Positions 17,745-26,321 of a DNA stretch of 64,000 bases are shown piece by piece (position 1 is the stretch's first letter; each line of letters begins with the position of its first letter). Both the position numbers and the translations under genes were made by a program. The notes beneath the pieces are model-generated. The model was given only the letters and a program-made list of their open reading frames with translations, was not told the origin of the DNA and made no database searches. Source of the DNA: Marinifilum sp. N1E240 (GTDB lineage Bacteria; Bacteroidota; Bacteroidia; Bacteroidales; Marinifilaceae); NCBI RefSeq assembly GCF_009295825.1, contig NZ_WHKF01000006.1, forward strand, positions 62,001 to 126,000, given 5' to 3'.

Positions 17745-17782
17745 ATAAAAAAAGCTTTCCATAAATGGAAAGCTTTTTTCTC
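17745..17782. terminator. Terminator after cinA
   Basis: AAAAAAGCTTTCC (17748-17760) pairs with GGAAAGCTTTTTT (17767-17779). Flanks support termination in both directions, mainly for the minus-strand cinA transcript ending at 17803. Confidence 0.85.
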
Positions 17783-17802
17783 TTAAATTCGAATGAGATA
17801 TT

Positions 17803-19041
17803 TTATTCTTTCAACTCGATAAGAAGGAGATTCAGAACTTTTAGTGCTGCCACACGAATGTTTCGTTCTCGAACTTTGTAAAGTGATAACTTTTGAGAAA
17901 TTACTTTTGATTTAGATGCTAAAGCAATCCATACCGTTCCAACCGGTTTTTCTTCTGTACCTCCATCTGGTCCCGCAATTCCAGATGTTGCAAGTGCATA
18001 GTCCACATTTAAAGCCTTTCTCGCTCCTATTGCCATTTGTTCAACAACCTGTTGACTAACCGCACCAAAGTTGTTTAAATCCTCAACATTTACACCCAGA
18101 ACTTTTTCCTTAATTTCATTGCAATAGGATACAATACTTCCTTTAAAATATTCTGAACTACCAGAATGTGAAGTTATCAAATGTGCGATATAGCCACCTG
18201 TGCAACTTTCAGCTGTACCCATTGTCAAACCTTTTTCTTTTAAAAGTTTGGCAACACTTTCCTCCATTGGAGTATCATCAAAACCAAAAATATTTTCAGG
18301 AATAATTTTCTCTAACAATTCAACTTGTTTGTTGATTGCAAGCTCCAAATCTTCTTTATTTTCACCTGTAACGCTTAATCGCAATCGAACTTGTCCTGGT
18401 GATGGTAAATATGCCAGTTTCATTCCTTTGGGAAGATTTCCCTCCCAATCTTCTAACATTTCAGCTAATAAGGATTCACCAATCCCTTGAGTCATAATTG
18501 TTCTATGAACAATTGCTGGAGTTGAATAGCACGTACGTAAAGCATTTAATACACCATTCTCCATAATTCCTTTCATTTCGAAAGGTACGCCTGGCATGGA
18601 TATAACTACTTTGCCATCACGTTCGAACCACATGCATGGTGCCGAACCAAAATTATTATCAATAATTCTGGCTTGATCAGGAACAAGAGCCTGTTCCACA
18701 TTAAAATGATTCATTGGAATACCATAACGCGACAATCTTTCCTGAATTTTTAGGTACAACTTATCATCTTGCACCAATTTCATCCCAAAATAATCACTCA
18801 ATGTCTTTTTCGTAATATCATCATTGGTTGGTCCCAATCCTCCTGTCATTAACACCAATGAAACTCTCTTAAATGATTCTTCTATGGAATTAATAATATC
18901 ATTTTTTTGATCTGAAATACTATTGATTCTGGAAACATCGATACCAATTTTATTCAGTTCTTTTGCCATCCATGCTGAATTGGTGTCTACGACTTGTCCA
19001 ATTAGTATCTCATCACCAATGGTTATTATTTCTGCTTGCAT
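17803..19041 (-). CDS. cinA: CinA-like protein (nicotinamide-nucleotide amidase)
   Basis: 412 residues, full family length. The N-terminal molybdopterin-binding-like domain (about 1-170) opens MQAEIITIGDEILIGQVVD and contains MTGGLGPTNDDITK. The C-terminal CinA domain carries AESCTGGYIAHLITSHSGSS around residue 275 and ATSGIAGPDGG further on, the amidase part that deamidates NMN in pyridine-nucleotide salvage. Some homologs also hydrolyse ADP-ribose. It probably shares a transcript with the upstream protease gene, 33 bp away. Confidence 0.93.
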   Translation of the reverse strand: MQAEIITIGDEILIGQVVDTNSAWMAKELNKIGIDVSRINSISDQKNDIINSIEESFKRVSLVLMTGGLGPTNDDITKKTLSDYFGMKLVQDDKLYLKIQERLSRYGIPMNHFNVEQALVPDQARIIDNNFGSAPCMWFERDGKVVISMPGVPFEMKGIMENGVLNALRTCYSTPAIVHRTIMTQGIGESLLAEMLEDWEGNLPKGMKLAYLPSPGQVRLRLSVTGENKEDLELAINKQVELLEKIIPENIFGFDDTPMEESVAKLLKEKGLTMGTAESCTGGYIAHLITSHSGSSEYFKGSIVSYCNEIKEKVLGVNVEDLNNFGAVSQQVVEQMAIGARKALNVDYALATSGIAGPDGGTEEKPVGTVWIALASKSKVISQKLSLYKVRERNIRVAALKVLNLLLIELKE

Positions 19042-19074
19042 GATACTTGAATTTCTAATAATAAAACTAATTAT

Positions 19075-20319
19075 TTAGGATTCTTTTTTATAATTAATTG
19101 CTTTTAATCGTTGTAATAGTGTTGGGTGTGAGTAATAAAAGAAAACGTATGCTTTGTGCGGTGTTAAATTACTTAAGGAACTAATTGACAGTTTTATCAA
19201 TGCATCACCCAATGCTTTTCCATTGTAATTTACATCAGCAAATTCATCGGCTTGATATTCATTATGTCTCGACCAAACATTCATAATCAATCCTAAAATT
19301 GTTGAAATTGGCGAATACAATATGCCAAAGGCTATTAAACCTAAATGAAAACCATGTACTTCGGATCCTAATGCTTCTGATAAAGCAGGATTACCAATAA
19401 AAATGGAAAAAATATAAAACATTAAACCGGTTTGCATCAAGGATAAAGCGATTCCACTTAAAGTATGTTTTTTCTGATAATGACCAATCTCGTGAGCCAA
19501 AACCGCTACAATTTCTTCTGTTGTGAGTTCATTAATTAAGGTATCAAATAAAACAATTCTCTTTTTAGCTCCTAATCCACTAAAATAGGCATTTCCTTTA
19601 GATGATCTCTTTGAACCATCCATTACAAAAACATTGTCCAGTTTAAAATCAGCCTTGTTAGCAAATTCTTCTATTGCCGATTTTAATTCTCCATCTTCCA
19701 AAGGAGTTTGCTTATTAAAAAAGGGTACAATCACAGAAGAGTAAAACATGGTCATAAAAATCATAAAACCTGCAAGAACAGACCACGCCATCCACCAAAA
19801 ATTATCGGTAGTTTGCAGATATATCCATATCAATAATGCCAATAAACCTCCGCCAATTATTATTCCTAAAATACCGCCTTTAATTCTATCTAAAATGAAA
19901 GTTTTAATGGTGGTTCGATTGAAACCATACTTTTCTTCAATCACAAAGGTAGAGTAATAAGTAAAGGGCATTCCAACAATACTTGAAGCAAGCATAATTA
20001 CACCAAAAAACAATAGTGCAATTAAAATTGGATGATCTGTAAATTGTCTTGCCAACTCATCAACCCAGGCAAAACCGCCTAAAACAATCATTAAAAAACT
20101 CCCTATAAAGCTTATAGTTGATGATAAAAAACTCAGTTTGTATTTTGCACGTTGATAATCTTGGGATTTTTTATATTTCTCTTGGTCGTATATACCTTCT
20201 AAAACTATAGGTAATTCTGGCGTCCAATTTCTAAGATTTAAAACATCCAATATCCTTTCTAAAAAGAAATCAAATGCAAGAATACTCAAAATTACATATA
20301 GTATAACTGTCGGTGTCAT
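19075..20319 (-). CDS. M48 family Ste24-type membrane metalloprotease
   Basis: 414 residues with seven or so membrane helices. The zinc motif HEIGH is at 276-280 with the third ligand glutamate expected in NEYQADEFA near residue 353. The N-terminal extension with EGIYDQEKYKKSQDYQ is the CAAX-protease-1 (Ste24) domain. In bacteria these integral-membrane enzymes take part in membrane-protein quality control rather than prenyl processing. It follows a terminator and precedes cinA by 33 bp. Confidence 0.9.
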   Translation of the reverse strand: MTPTVILYVILSILAFDFFLERILDVLNLRNWTPELPIVLEGIYDQEKYKKSQDYQRAKYKLSFLSSTISFIGSFLMIVLGGFAWVDELARQFTDHPILIALLFFGVIMLASSIVGMPFTYYSTFVIEEKYGFNRTTIKTFILDRIKGGILGIIIGGGLLALLIWIYLQTTDNFWWMAWSVLAGFMIFMTMFYSSVIVPFFNKQTPLEDGELKSAIEEFANKADFKLDNVFVMDGSKRSSKGNAYFSGLGAKKRIVLFDTLINELTTEEIVAVLAHEIGHYQKKHTLSGIALSLMQTGLMFYIFSIFIGNPALSEALGSEVHGFHLGLIAFGILYSPISTILGLIMNVWSRHNEYQADEFADVNYNGKALGDALIKLSISSLSNLTPHKAYVFFYYSHPTLLQRLKAINYKKES

Positions 20320-20349
20320 TGATATTTTTTTTAATGAATTAACAAAATT

Positions 20350-20390
20350 AAAAAACCCCTAAAAGAATCAACCTTTAGGGGGAATATTTT
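20350..20390 (-). terminator. Terminator after the DUF6340 lipoprotein gene
   Basis: CCCCTAAA (20356-20363) pairs with TTTAGGGG (20374-20381). On the minus strand the stem is followed by TTTTTTAATTTT. It lies between the stop at 20402 and the start of the protease gene. Confidence 0.8.
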
Positions 20391-20401
20391 TATTGTTTTT
20401 A

Positions 20402-21466
20402 TTATTTTTCACCAAAGAACTTGTCCAATCTGTAGTTATTTTGTGTTCGTTCTGTTAACAATTTGTAATACTCTTTTACTATTTTATATTCAGATGGTTT
20501 TTTCTCCAAATTACGATAAAAATTAATTGATTTTCTCATCCAATGATTAGCTTTTGAAAATTCTTCTTTTAATTCATATCCCATTGCCATATTGTAGGCA
20601 GCTCTTCCGGCAATTTTAACTTTTTCAGATTTTGATAATTTCTCCCAAAGCAACATAGATTGCTCTAAATCATCATTTTCAAGATAATATCGAGCCAAAC
20701 CAAAATCCTTATCTCCTGCACTAAAGTACTTTCTGGAAATGGTATTCCAGGTCGGAGAAATCAACTCAGCATATTGTCTACCAATTTCGTACGAAACTTC
20801 CGACATTAACGTTATTCTTCTTGGTAACTTCTCCTCCACCAGAGTTTTATGCGATGTAGAATTCACTTCTGTAAATAAACTATCCGTAATTATACGTTCA
20901 TCATGATATTTCTTTACCAATGGATCATAAATTCGCCAAATCGAGTAATAATTTATATCTGTTATTCCCCAATATTCCTCTTCTTCCAACACTTCGTACT
21001 TATTAAAAATTTGAATATCCTCCAAGCATATTAACACATCTGAACCTGTTAATTCACAAACACTATCAACTTGTGCCCATGACATTGGTTCAAAATTCCT
21101 ATCCCCTACAATATATTTAGGAGGTAATTGTATAAAAGGGATTGTATCAACTTCCAAATATTCTGATAAATTTTCAGATAGACCTAAATGACAATTTTCT
21201 GCTTTGATACTATCATAATTTGTAGAATCGAAATAATTTAATGTGTTAAGTTTAAAATATTGCCCTAATGTATCAATATCAAAATTTGTGTTTCGGTCGA
21301 CAAAACCATAAGTTTTTACATCGGGTGGGATAATAATATCAGGTGCTCTTAATGCTTCAAACTGATACAATGCCGTAGTTTGGCAGGATGATAATAAAAA
21401 CAGAGAAAATACTACACAGTAATATCTCCAGAGTATTTTGCTTTTGTTAATAAAATAATTAGTCAT
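20402..21466 (-). CDS. DUF6340-type lipoprotein
   Basis: 354 residues with an SPII signal ending LLSSC (Cys28). The body has the layout of DUF6340 proteins of Bacteroidota: an N-terminal domain with RAPDIIIPPDVKTYGFVDR, and a C-terminal helical TPR-like region around LARYYLENDDLEQSMLLWEK and AAYNMAMGYELKEEFSKAN. Function is unknown; an outer-membrane, periplasm-facing location is expected. It lies 27 bp behind the VWA-like membrane protein gene and is probably cotranscribed with it. Confidence 0.75.
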   Translation of the reverse strand: MTNYFINKSKILWRYYCVVFSLFLLSSCQTTALYQFEALRAPDIIIPPDVKTYGFVDRNTNFDIDTLGQYFKLNTLNYFDSTNYDSIKAENCHLGLSENLSEYLEVDTIPFIQLPPKYIVGDRNFEPMSWAQVDSVCELTGSDVLICLEDIQIFNKYEVLEEEEYWGITDINYYSIWRIYDPLVKKYHDERIITDSLFTEVNSTSHKTLVEEKLPRRITLMSEVSYEIGRQYAELISPTWNTISRKYFSAGDKDFGLARYYLENDDLEQSMLLWEKLSKSEKVKIAGRAAYNMAMGYELKEEFSKANHWMRKSINFYRNLEKKPSEYKIVKEYYKLLTERTQNNYRLDKFFGEK

Positions 21467-21493
21467 TTGGCAGTTATATTCTTTAGATTTGGA

Positions 21494-23587
21494 TTAGTTT
21501 CCTAACCAATATTTTCGCAAAAACCATTCCAAAATCATTATTATGACAATAAAACTTAATAAATATACTAAATCAACAGCATAACCATAACTTACTTCTG
21601 TTGTAACTGTAGGTTTCGTTCTTTTTTCGGATAACAGAAATTTCTTTAATTTTTCCAAATTAAGCAATGTAAAATACTCACCATTGGAACTTTTCGAAAT
21701 TTGTTTTAATAATTTCCCATTTGCCTCCAAGTTCTTTGATTCAAGATTATTATCTCTTACGACGAATGCGCCATTTGCTTTTAATTCTTTTTCTAGACCA
21801 ACAGTTTTAATCTGATATGTATATTTATCTTTCTCAAGAAAATTTAAAGATAAAGAATAAGCAAGATCATCTTTGTTAAAATTATAATTGTAATTTTTCC
21901 CTTTGCTATCTGTAAAAACAATATTTAAATCCGGTTTGTTCGTAATCTGATAACTTTTATTATACAATTCCGCATCAATTTTAATCACATCGCCTTTAAT
22001 AAAATCTTTATCATGCTTCAAAATCAATTGATCTTTATTCACTTTAAGAGCCTGATATTGCACCATTCTATTTAAAAGCTCATTAAAAGAATCATTCGAT
22101 TCATACATCTGAAATTCATACAGTTTCCATCGCCACAATCCCTCTCCAAAAATCCAAGCAATTTTTTGATCGTAGATAGAACTAAAAGAAATTAAAGGAT
22201 ATTTAGTACTAATTCCTTTCACTTTCTGATTTGCCAAAACTTGATTTTCCACATTAAAATTTACCATTCCAAATGGAGCTTGAAGTGGCGGCAATTTTTC
22301 AAAAATATTATCCTTAGAAATATCAGATTGGAACAAACTAAATAACTTATTTCCATCATAAACTGCATTCTGAACCAAGTCGCTATTTTGGGGAAAGTTT
22401 ACACCTAATTCCAATATATTTAATTCTGCTAAGCCTGAACTTCCTCCAATAATCATCAACAAAGGAATTTTTTGTTGAACCACTCTTTGAAACAAAGCAG
22501 CATAAGAATTTTCTGTAGATGGAATCTGATACATCACGCACAAATTCACATTTTTTAAATCAACATTTTTCTCCGATACATCAATTAATTCTGTATTGAA
22601 GTTTTTGTTTTCATCCAAAGCCGATTTTATAGCCGCAAGATCAGGATGATATTGATCAAAACAAATTGCTATTTTTCTTTTACTTTCCAATACTTCTACA
22701 ACAAATTCGCTTGAGTTATTCTTTAATGTATACTCTTCGGAATCACTTATTACATTAACCACAAATCGTTGAATTCCTTTTTTATTAGCTTGTATAAAAT
22801 AATCCTTTTCAATATAAAATGATGTTTTTTCAGAACTGATTTCATCCTGGATTAAAACTTTATTTTCTCTTTTAATCTCAATTTGAAAATTACCAGAAGT
22901 GATATTATTTGCTTTAATACCAACTCTAACCGGCATTTTATTATTTGTAAATGCAATTTTATTCGATTTTACAGAATAGATAGAGACATCACTTATTGCA
23001 CTTGTATCACCCAATTGTATGGTATGTATAGGAATTCCTAGTTTATTTACCTCATAAGCTGGATTCTTTCCGGTATTGTACAATCCATCACTAGCTAAAA
23101 GAACCTGAATATTCTCATTTGCACCATAATTATCTTTTAAAAAAGTCAAGAATTCTGAAAAGTCTGTTTGCGAATCTTCGAACTGAAAAGTATCCAGGTT
23201 TTTTACATTTTCGCCAAATGTGAATTTATTGATTTTGTATTTCCCTTCTACATCCTTAAAAAAAGTTGTGATTTCATTGGGATACTGATTTAAATAATAA
23301 GAGGAATCTTTAGAAAAACGTATGGATGAAGAATTATCCTGAGCGAAAATAAGAATAGGTTTATTCTCTACTCTTTTATTGTATTTTACCCGTGGTCCTA
23401 AAAGAAGAGATAAGATTAAAAAATAGGCTGTAAACCTAAGACCTGACAGCATTAAAACTTGCAATCGAGACAAGTTATTATGATATTTATTTTTGTGAAA
23501 ATACTGCCAATATACAAGTCCTAAGGAAACTAATATTATAGGCAATAACCACCATAAAGATTTTTGTGTTACAAGAGATACGTCCAA
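21494..23587 (-). CDS. VWA-like membrane protein, TTG start
   Basis: 697 residues from a TTG at 23587; the frame has no ATG before the upstream stop and homologous N-termini begin at this point. Two N-terminal membrane helices (about 12-30 and 46-64) are followed by a von Willebrand A-like domain whose first strand PILIFAQDNSSSI keeps a DxSxS metal-site pattern. A long Ig-like region follows, then a C-terminal helix near 670-690. Such proteins occur near Bat/aerotolerance-type systems but usually form their own conserved, uncharacterised group. Likely located in the inner membrane facing the periplasm. Confidence 0.7.
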   Translation of the reverse strand: MDVSLVTQKSLWWLLPIILVSLGLVYWQYFHKNKYHNNLSRLQVLMLSGLRFTAYFLILSLLLGPRVKYNKRVENKPILIFAQDNSSSIRFSKDSSYYLNQYPNEITTFFKDVEGKYKINKFTFGENVKNLDTFQFEDSQTDFSEFLTFLKDNYGANENIQVLLASDGLYNTGKNPAYEVNKLGIPIHTIQLGDTSAISDVSIYSVKSNKIAFTNNKMPVRVGIKANNITSGNFQIEIKRENKVLIQDEISSEKTSFYIEKDYFIQANKKGIQRFVVNVISDSEEYTLKNNSSEFVVEVLESKRKIAICFDQYHPDLAAIKSALDENKNFNTELIDVSEKNVDLKNVNLCVMYQIPSTENSYAALFQRVVQQKIPLLMIIGGSSGLAELNILELGVNFPQNSDLVQNAVYDGNKLFSLFQSDISKDNIFEKLPPLQAPFGMVNFNVENQVLANQKVKGISTKYPLISFSSIYDQKIAWIFGEGLWRWKLYEFQMYESNDSFNELLNRMVQYQALKVNKDQLILKHDKDFIKGDVIKIDAELYNKSYQITNKPDLNIVFTDSKGKNYNYNFNKDDLAYSLSLNFLEKDKYTYQIKTVGLEKELKANGAFVVRDNNLESKNLEANGKLLKQISKSSNGEYFTLLNLEKLKKFLLSEKRTKPTVTTEVSYGYAVDLVYLLSFIVIIMILEWFLRKYWLGN

Positions 23588-24045
23588 TTCTAATATTTTT
23601 ATTATTAAAACAAATGTAACAAACTATTCCTGTCGATTATTAAAATACAAACCGATATTTTATTAGAATTGTCATTTTTCAAAAGAGTACAAATTCAACT
23701 AAATAATATTCAATCATTTCATAAATCAATCTCAAATGCAATTTTTAAAATAGACTTTTTAAATGCAATAAGAATCTAGTCAATCTATTGATTTTAAAAT
23801 GTGATTTCACCAATAATATTCCATTTAAATAGATTGAAATCACAAGATTTAGCACCAAAATCTATCTTGAATTAATCTAAAGAAGCAAGATAATTAAAGT
23901 TTTAAACTTCTTTAACACTTTTTCAGTCCATTTAACCCCAATCTCAGCTACATTTGTAATAGACAAAACAGAAAAGTGGTTTTTTCATAGAAGAGAATAG
24001 GGTTATAAAGTGAATAGAAAGAAGTCGGGGTGGTTCCCGACTTTT
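23588..24045. other. 460-bp spacer with a possible small plus-strand RNA
   Basis: No coding potential seen. It holds the promoter region of the VWA-like gene at the left. A TACATTTG box (23949-23956, plus strand) lies about 75 bases before a terminator hairpin at 24022-24047, although no plus-strand gene exists here. Confidence 0.5.
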
Positions 24046-24048
24046 TTA
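24022..24048. terminator. Terminator at the 3' end of the EamA gene
   Basis: AAGTCGGG (24022-24029) pairs with CCCGACTT (24036-24043). The T-run is on the plus-strand side (24042-24047). On the minus strand the following bases are moderately T-rich, so it can also end the EamA transcript. Confidence 0.7.
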
Positions 24049-24921
24049 TTTAATAACCATCTGTTTTAAATCCTTCCATTTTAGCTCTGCAAACAGAATC
24101 CCACAGAAAATCAATAATCCTCCTATAATTGTTCTCTCAGTTAATGCTTCGTTTAAATAGAAATATGCGGTTATTGCAGCAAATAATGGTTCAAATGAAA
24201 ATATAATGGAAGTTGTAATTTCTGATATGTATTTCTGATAATAGTTTTGCACCGTATACATAAATGCTGTTGCAAATAAAGCAGTAAACAAAATTGCCTG
24301 CCATAGTTTATATTGCGTTGGAACATATAAATCTCCATTTATTCCCGCATAAACAATGCATACAATTCCAACCAATAAAAATTGTAACAGCGATAACAAA
24401 ACACCATCACATTTTTTGCTGTATTTCCCAACCATAATTATATAAATGGCAAATAAAATTGCAGATAAAAACACCCAGCTATCACCTATATTAAATTCTA
24501 TTTTACTCCCTAATGTTAGCAAACTTAATCCTGAAGTTGCTAAAACAACAGCTATTAGAATATTAATTGAAGGTATTTTCTTCTGAATTATGGCTAAAAT
24601 AATTGGCACAAAAACAACCGACAAGCCAGTAATAAAACCGCCTTTTGATGCACTGGTATATTGCAACCCAATGGTTTGAGCCAGAAAACTAAATAGAAGT
24701 GGGAGTGATAAAAGAGAAGCATTCTTAAAGGTTTCCCAATTGATTTTTCTAAGTCTTTTTATAAAAATAAGACCAAGTACAAGGCTTGCCAATAAAAAGC
24801 GATACCCAAGAAAGCCAGCAACACTAATTAATGATACGGCATCTTTAATAAACACAAATGTCATTCCCCAAAAAATGGTTCCTAACAGAAGTAGTAATAT
24901 TGATTTGTTTTTTATACTCAT
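24046..24921 (-). CDS. EamA-family (DMT) permease
   Basis: 291 residues and ten predicted membrane helices in two EamA repeats, starting MSIKNKSILLLLLGTIFWGM with the WGMTFVFIKDA motif in helix one, and the second repeat ending FSFEPLFAAITAYFYLNEAL, a classic EamA signature. It is a drug/metabolite or amino-acid type exporter of the cytoplasmic membrane with no assignable substrate. Its upstream region is unusually long and hairpin-rich and has a promoter-like motif about 270 bp before the start, which suggests leader control. Confidence 0.88.
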   Translation of the reverse strand: MSIKNKSILLLLLGTIFWGMTFVFIKDAVSLISVAGFLGYRFLLASLVLGLIFIKRLRKINWETFKNASLLSLPLLFSFLAQTIGLQYTSASKGGFITGLSVVFVPIILAIIQKKIPSINILIAVVLATSGLSLLTLGSKIEFNIGDSWVFLSAILFAIYIIMVGKYSKKCDGVLLSLLQFLLVGIVCIVYAGINGDLYVPTQYKLWQAILFTALFATAFMYTVQNYYQKYISEITTSIIFSFEPLFAAITAYFYLNEALTERTIIGGLLIFCGILFAELKWKDLKQMVIK

Positions 24922-25294
24922 ATTTCAACTGATTTGATATTTACATGTAAATTATTCACATTTTAATTGAACTATACAATTAAGCATGTGAGACCGAATG
25001 CAATATCCACTCAGCAATCTACTTGTAAAAAATATCCAAAATAACTTGTTGAATTTGTCCCAAATCAGCTTCATAACTTATCAATTAATAAGTGAAGCTA
25101 TGGTACACAGTGTAGATCTGTGATGAGCTAAGATGATATTCGAGGTCTTCCATAGCATGGAATATCATCAACTGTAATTCTTATAGATGCTCAATCTGTT
25201 GCGAAGGTAATTTTTTTAATGAAATACTCAAATAATTTTGATTTTTACTTACAAAAAAATAAAACTCAATAAAATATCTACAATTAGTATCTTT
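24922..25294 (-). other. Structured leader or decayed ORF upstream of the EamA gene
   Basis: Between two minus-strand genes. From about 25195 downward the minus strand shows a 10-bp hairpin (25132-25141 with 25160-25169), a loop segment CCATAGC (25150-25156) complementary to GCTATGG (25097-25103) that could make a pseudoknot, and further small stems at about 25070-25095 and 25106-25122. One minus frame also reads as protein-like sequence broken by two stops. See findings. Confidence 0.5.
25202..25232 (-). promoter_or_regulatory. Candidate promoter for the EamA leader transcript
   Basis: On the minus strand TTTG (25232-25229) is followed after 19 bases by TACCTTCG (25209-25202). This is the Bacteroidota TTTG-N19-TAnnTTTG arrangement with one mismatch. 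Transcription would start near 25195 and run through the hairpin-rich region into the EamA gene. Confidence 0.45.
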
Positions 25295-26083
25295 CTAAAT
25301 ATCAAATCCCGGTCGTACAAAATCTCTTGAGTTAGGAAATACTTCTTCAACCAATGATCTCATACCAGAAAGTAATAATAACATTGGCAACATTCTGTCT
25401 TCCGATTCCGGAAATCGATTCAAATACAAGGTCCAGGCATCAATAGATTTATCAATGGATATTAATGCTACTTTTCCTGAAGCTATACTATCGTGTTTAT
25501 AGAATTCATTTCCTGTTTCTTCGGTATTGGCACGACTTCTTAACGAACGAAATAATTTACTAGGAATAATGAACTGATACCAACGTATAATTTCTGACAC
25601 ATTAAAAACCATTCGCTCATCCTCATTCATTTCCTCTTCTTCCTTAAAATCAAAAAGTTCTTTCAAGCTATTCGATCCGACATATATCAATGTTTCGTAA
25701 TCAGAAAACCATGCATCAACCAACTCTGAATATTTGTCTGCCTGTAGCATAATTTGACTCTTAAAAATCAACTCATCCTTTTCTTCCTCTTCTTCAGCAT
25801 CAAAATCCAATGCCTTTTTGGGCAATTCCATACCCAAATCCTTAGCTGCTTGATTTAAAAGTTCCATACTCAATTCGAACATCTCATCGAGATTTTCCAT
25901 TGCAGATGAAGCTTCAGAGTCGGATTCTGTAGATTTAATATCAGGAACTCCTTCCTCCATCATTTTATAGTTAAGGCAATTACCGGTAAAATCACAGCGT
26001 TCACACCAACCATCGCAATAGTTATAAATGCCAGGAATTAAATTCGGATTTTGAATAAGTGCAAAGAGTAAATCTTTATTCAT
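25295..26083 (-). CDS. Uncharacterised protein with N-terminal four-Cys motif
   Basis: 262 residues, no signal peptide or membrane helix. Near residue 23 it has a CDGWCERCDFTGNC cluster (Cx3Cx2Cx5C), which could bind zinc or an Fe-S cluster. An acidic low-complexity stretch occurs near residue 95 (FDAEEEEEKDE). The rest looks helical, ending SMRSLVEEVF-like then SRDFVRPGFDI. I do not recognise the family. It is monocistronic, divergent from the DAACS symporter gene. Confidence 0.6.
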   Translation of the reverse strand: MNKDLLFALIQNPNLIPGIYNYCDGWCERCDFTGNCLNYKMMEEGVPDIKSTESDSEASSAMENLDEMFELSMELLNQAAKDLGMELPKKALDFDAEEEEEKDELIFKSQIMLQADKYSELVDAWFSDYETLIYVGSNSLKELFDFKEEEEMNEDERMVFNVSEIIRWYQFIIPSKLFRSLRSRANTEETGNEFYKHDSIASGKVALISIDKSIDAWTLYLNRFPESEDRMLPMLLLLSGMRSLVEEVFPNSRDFVRPGFDI

Positions 26084-26163
26084 GTAGTAGTTTTGATCTT
26101 AAACAATAGTATTTAGGAAAATTTTAGTTTAAATGATATTTAGTTTTAATCAAAAAACGATTG

Positions 26164-26182
26164 ACTTTTACTTCGTAAAAGT
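26164..26182 (+). repeat. Small hairpin in the leader of the DAACS symporter gene
   Basis: ACTTTTAC (26164-26171) and GTAAAAGT (26175-26182) form an 8-bp stem around a TTC loop, 140 bp before the symporter start. Role unknown. Confidence 0.35.
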
Positions 26183-26321
26183 TTATGTTGTTGATAATAA
26201 ATGATCTATTACATAAACCTTGCCCTCCTAATTATTTCGATGCTTATTCAGCAATAGTAAGCATTCTTGGTTATCAAACACATTGTACTAATTATTGTTC
26301 ATTTAGTTTCATTAATTCGGC

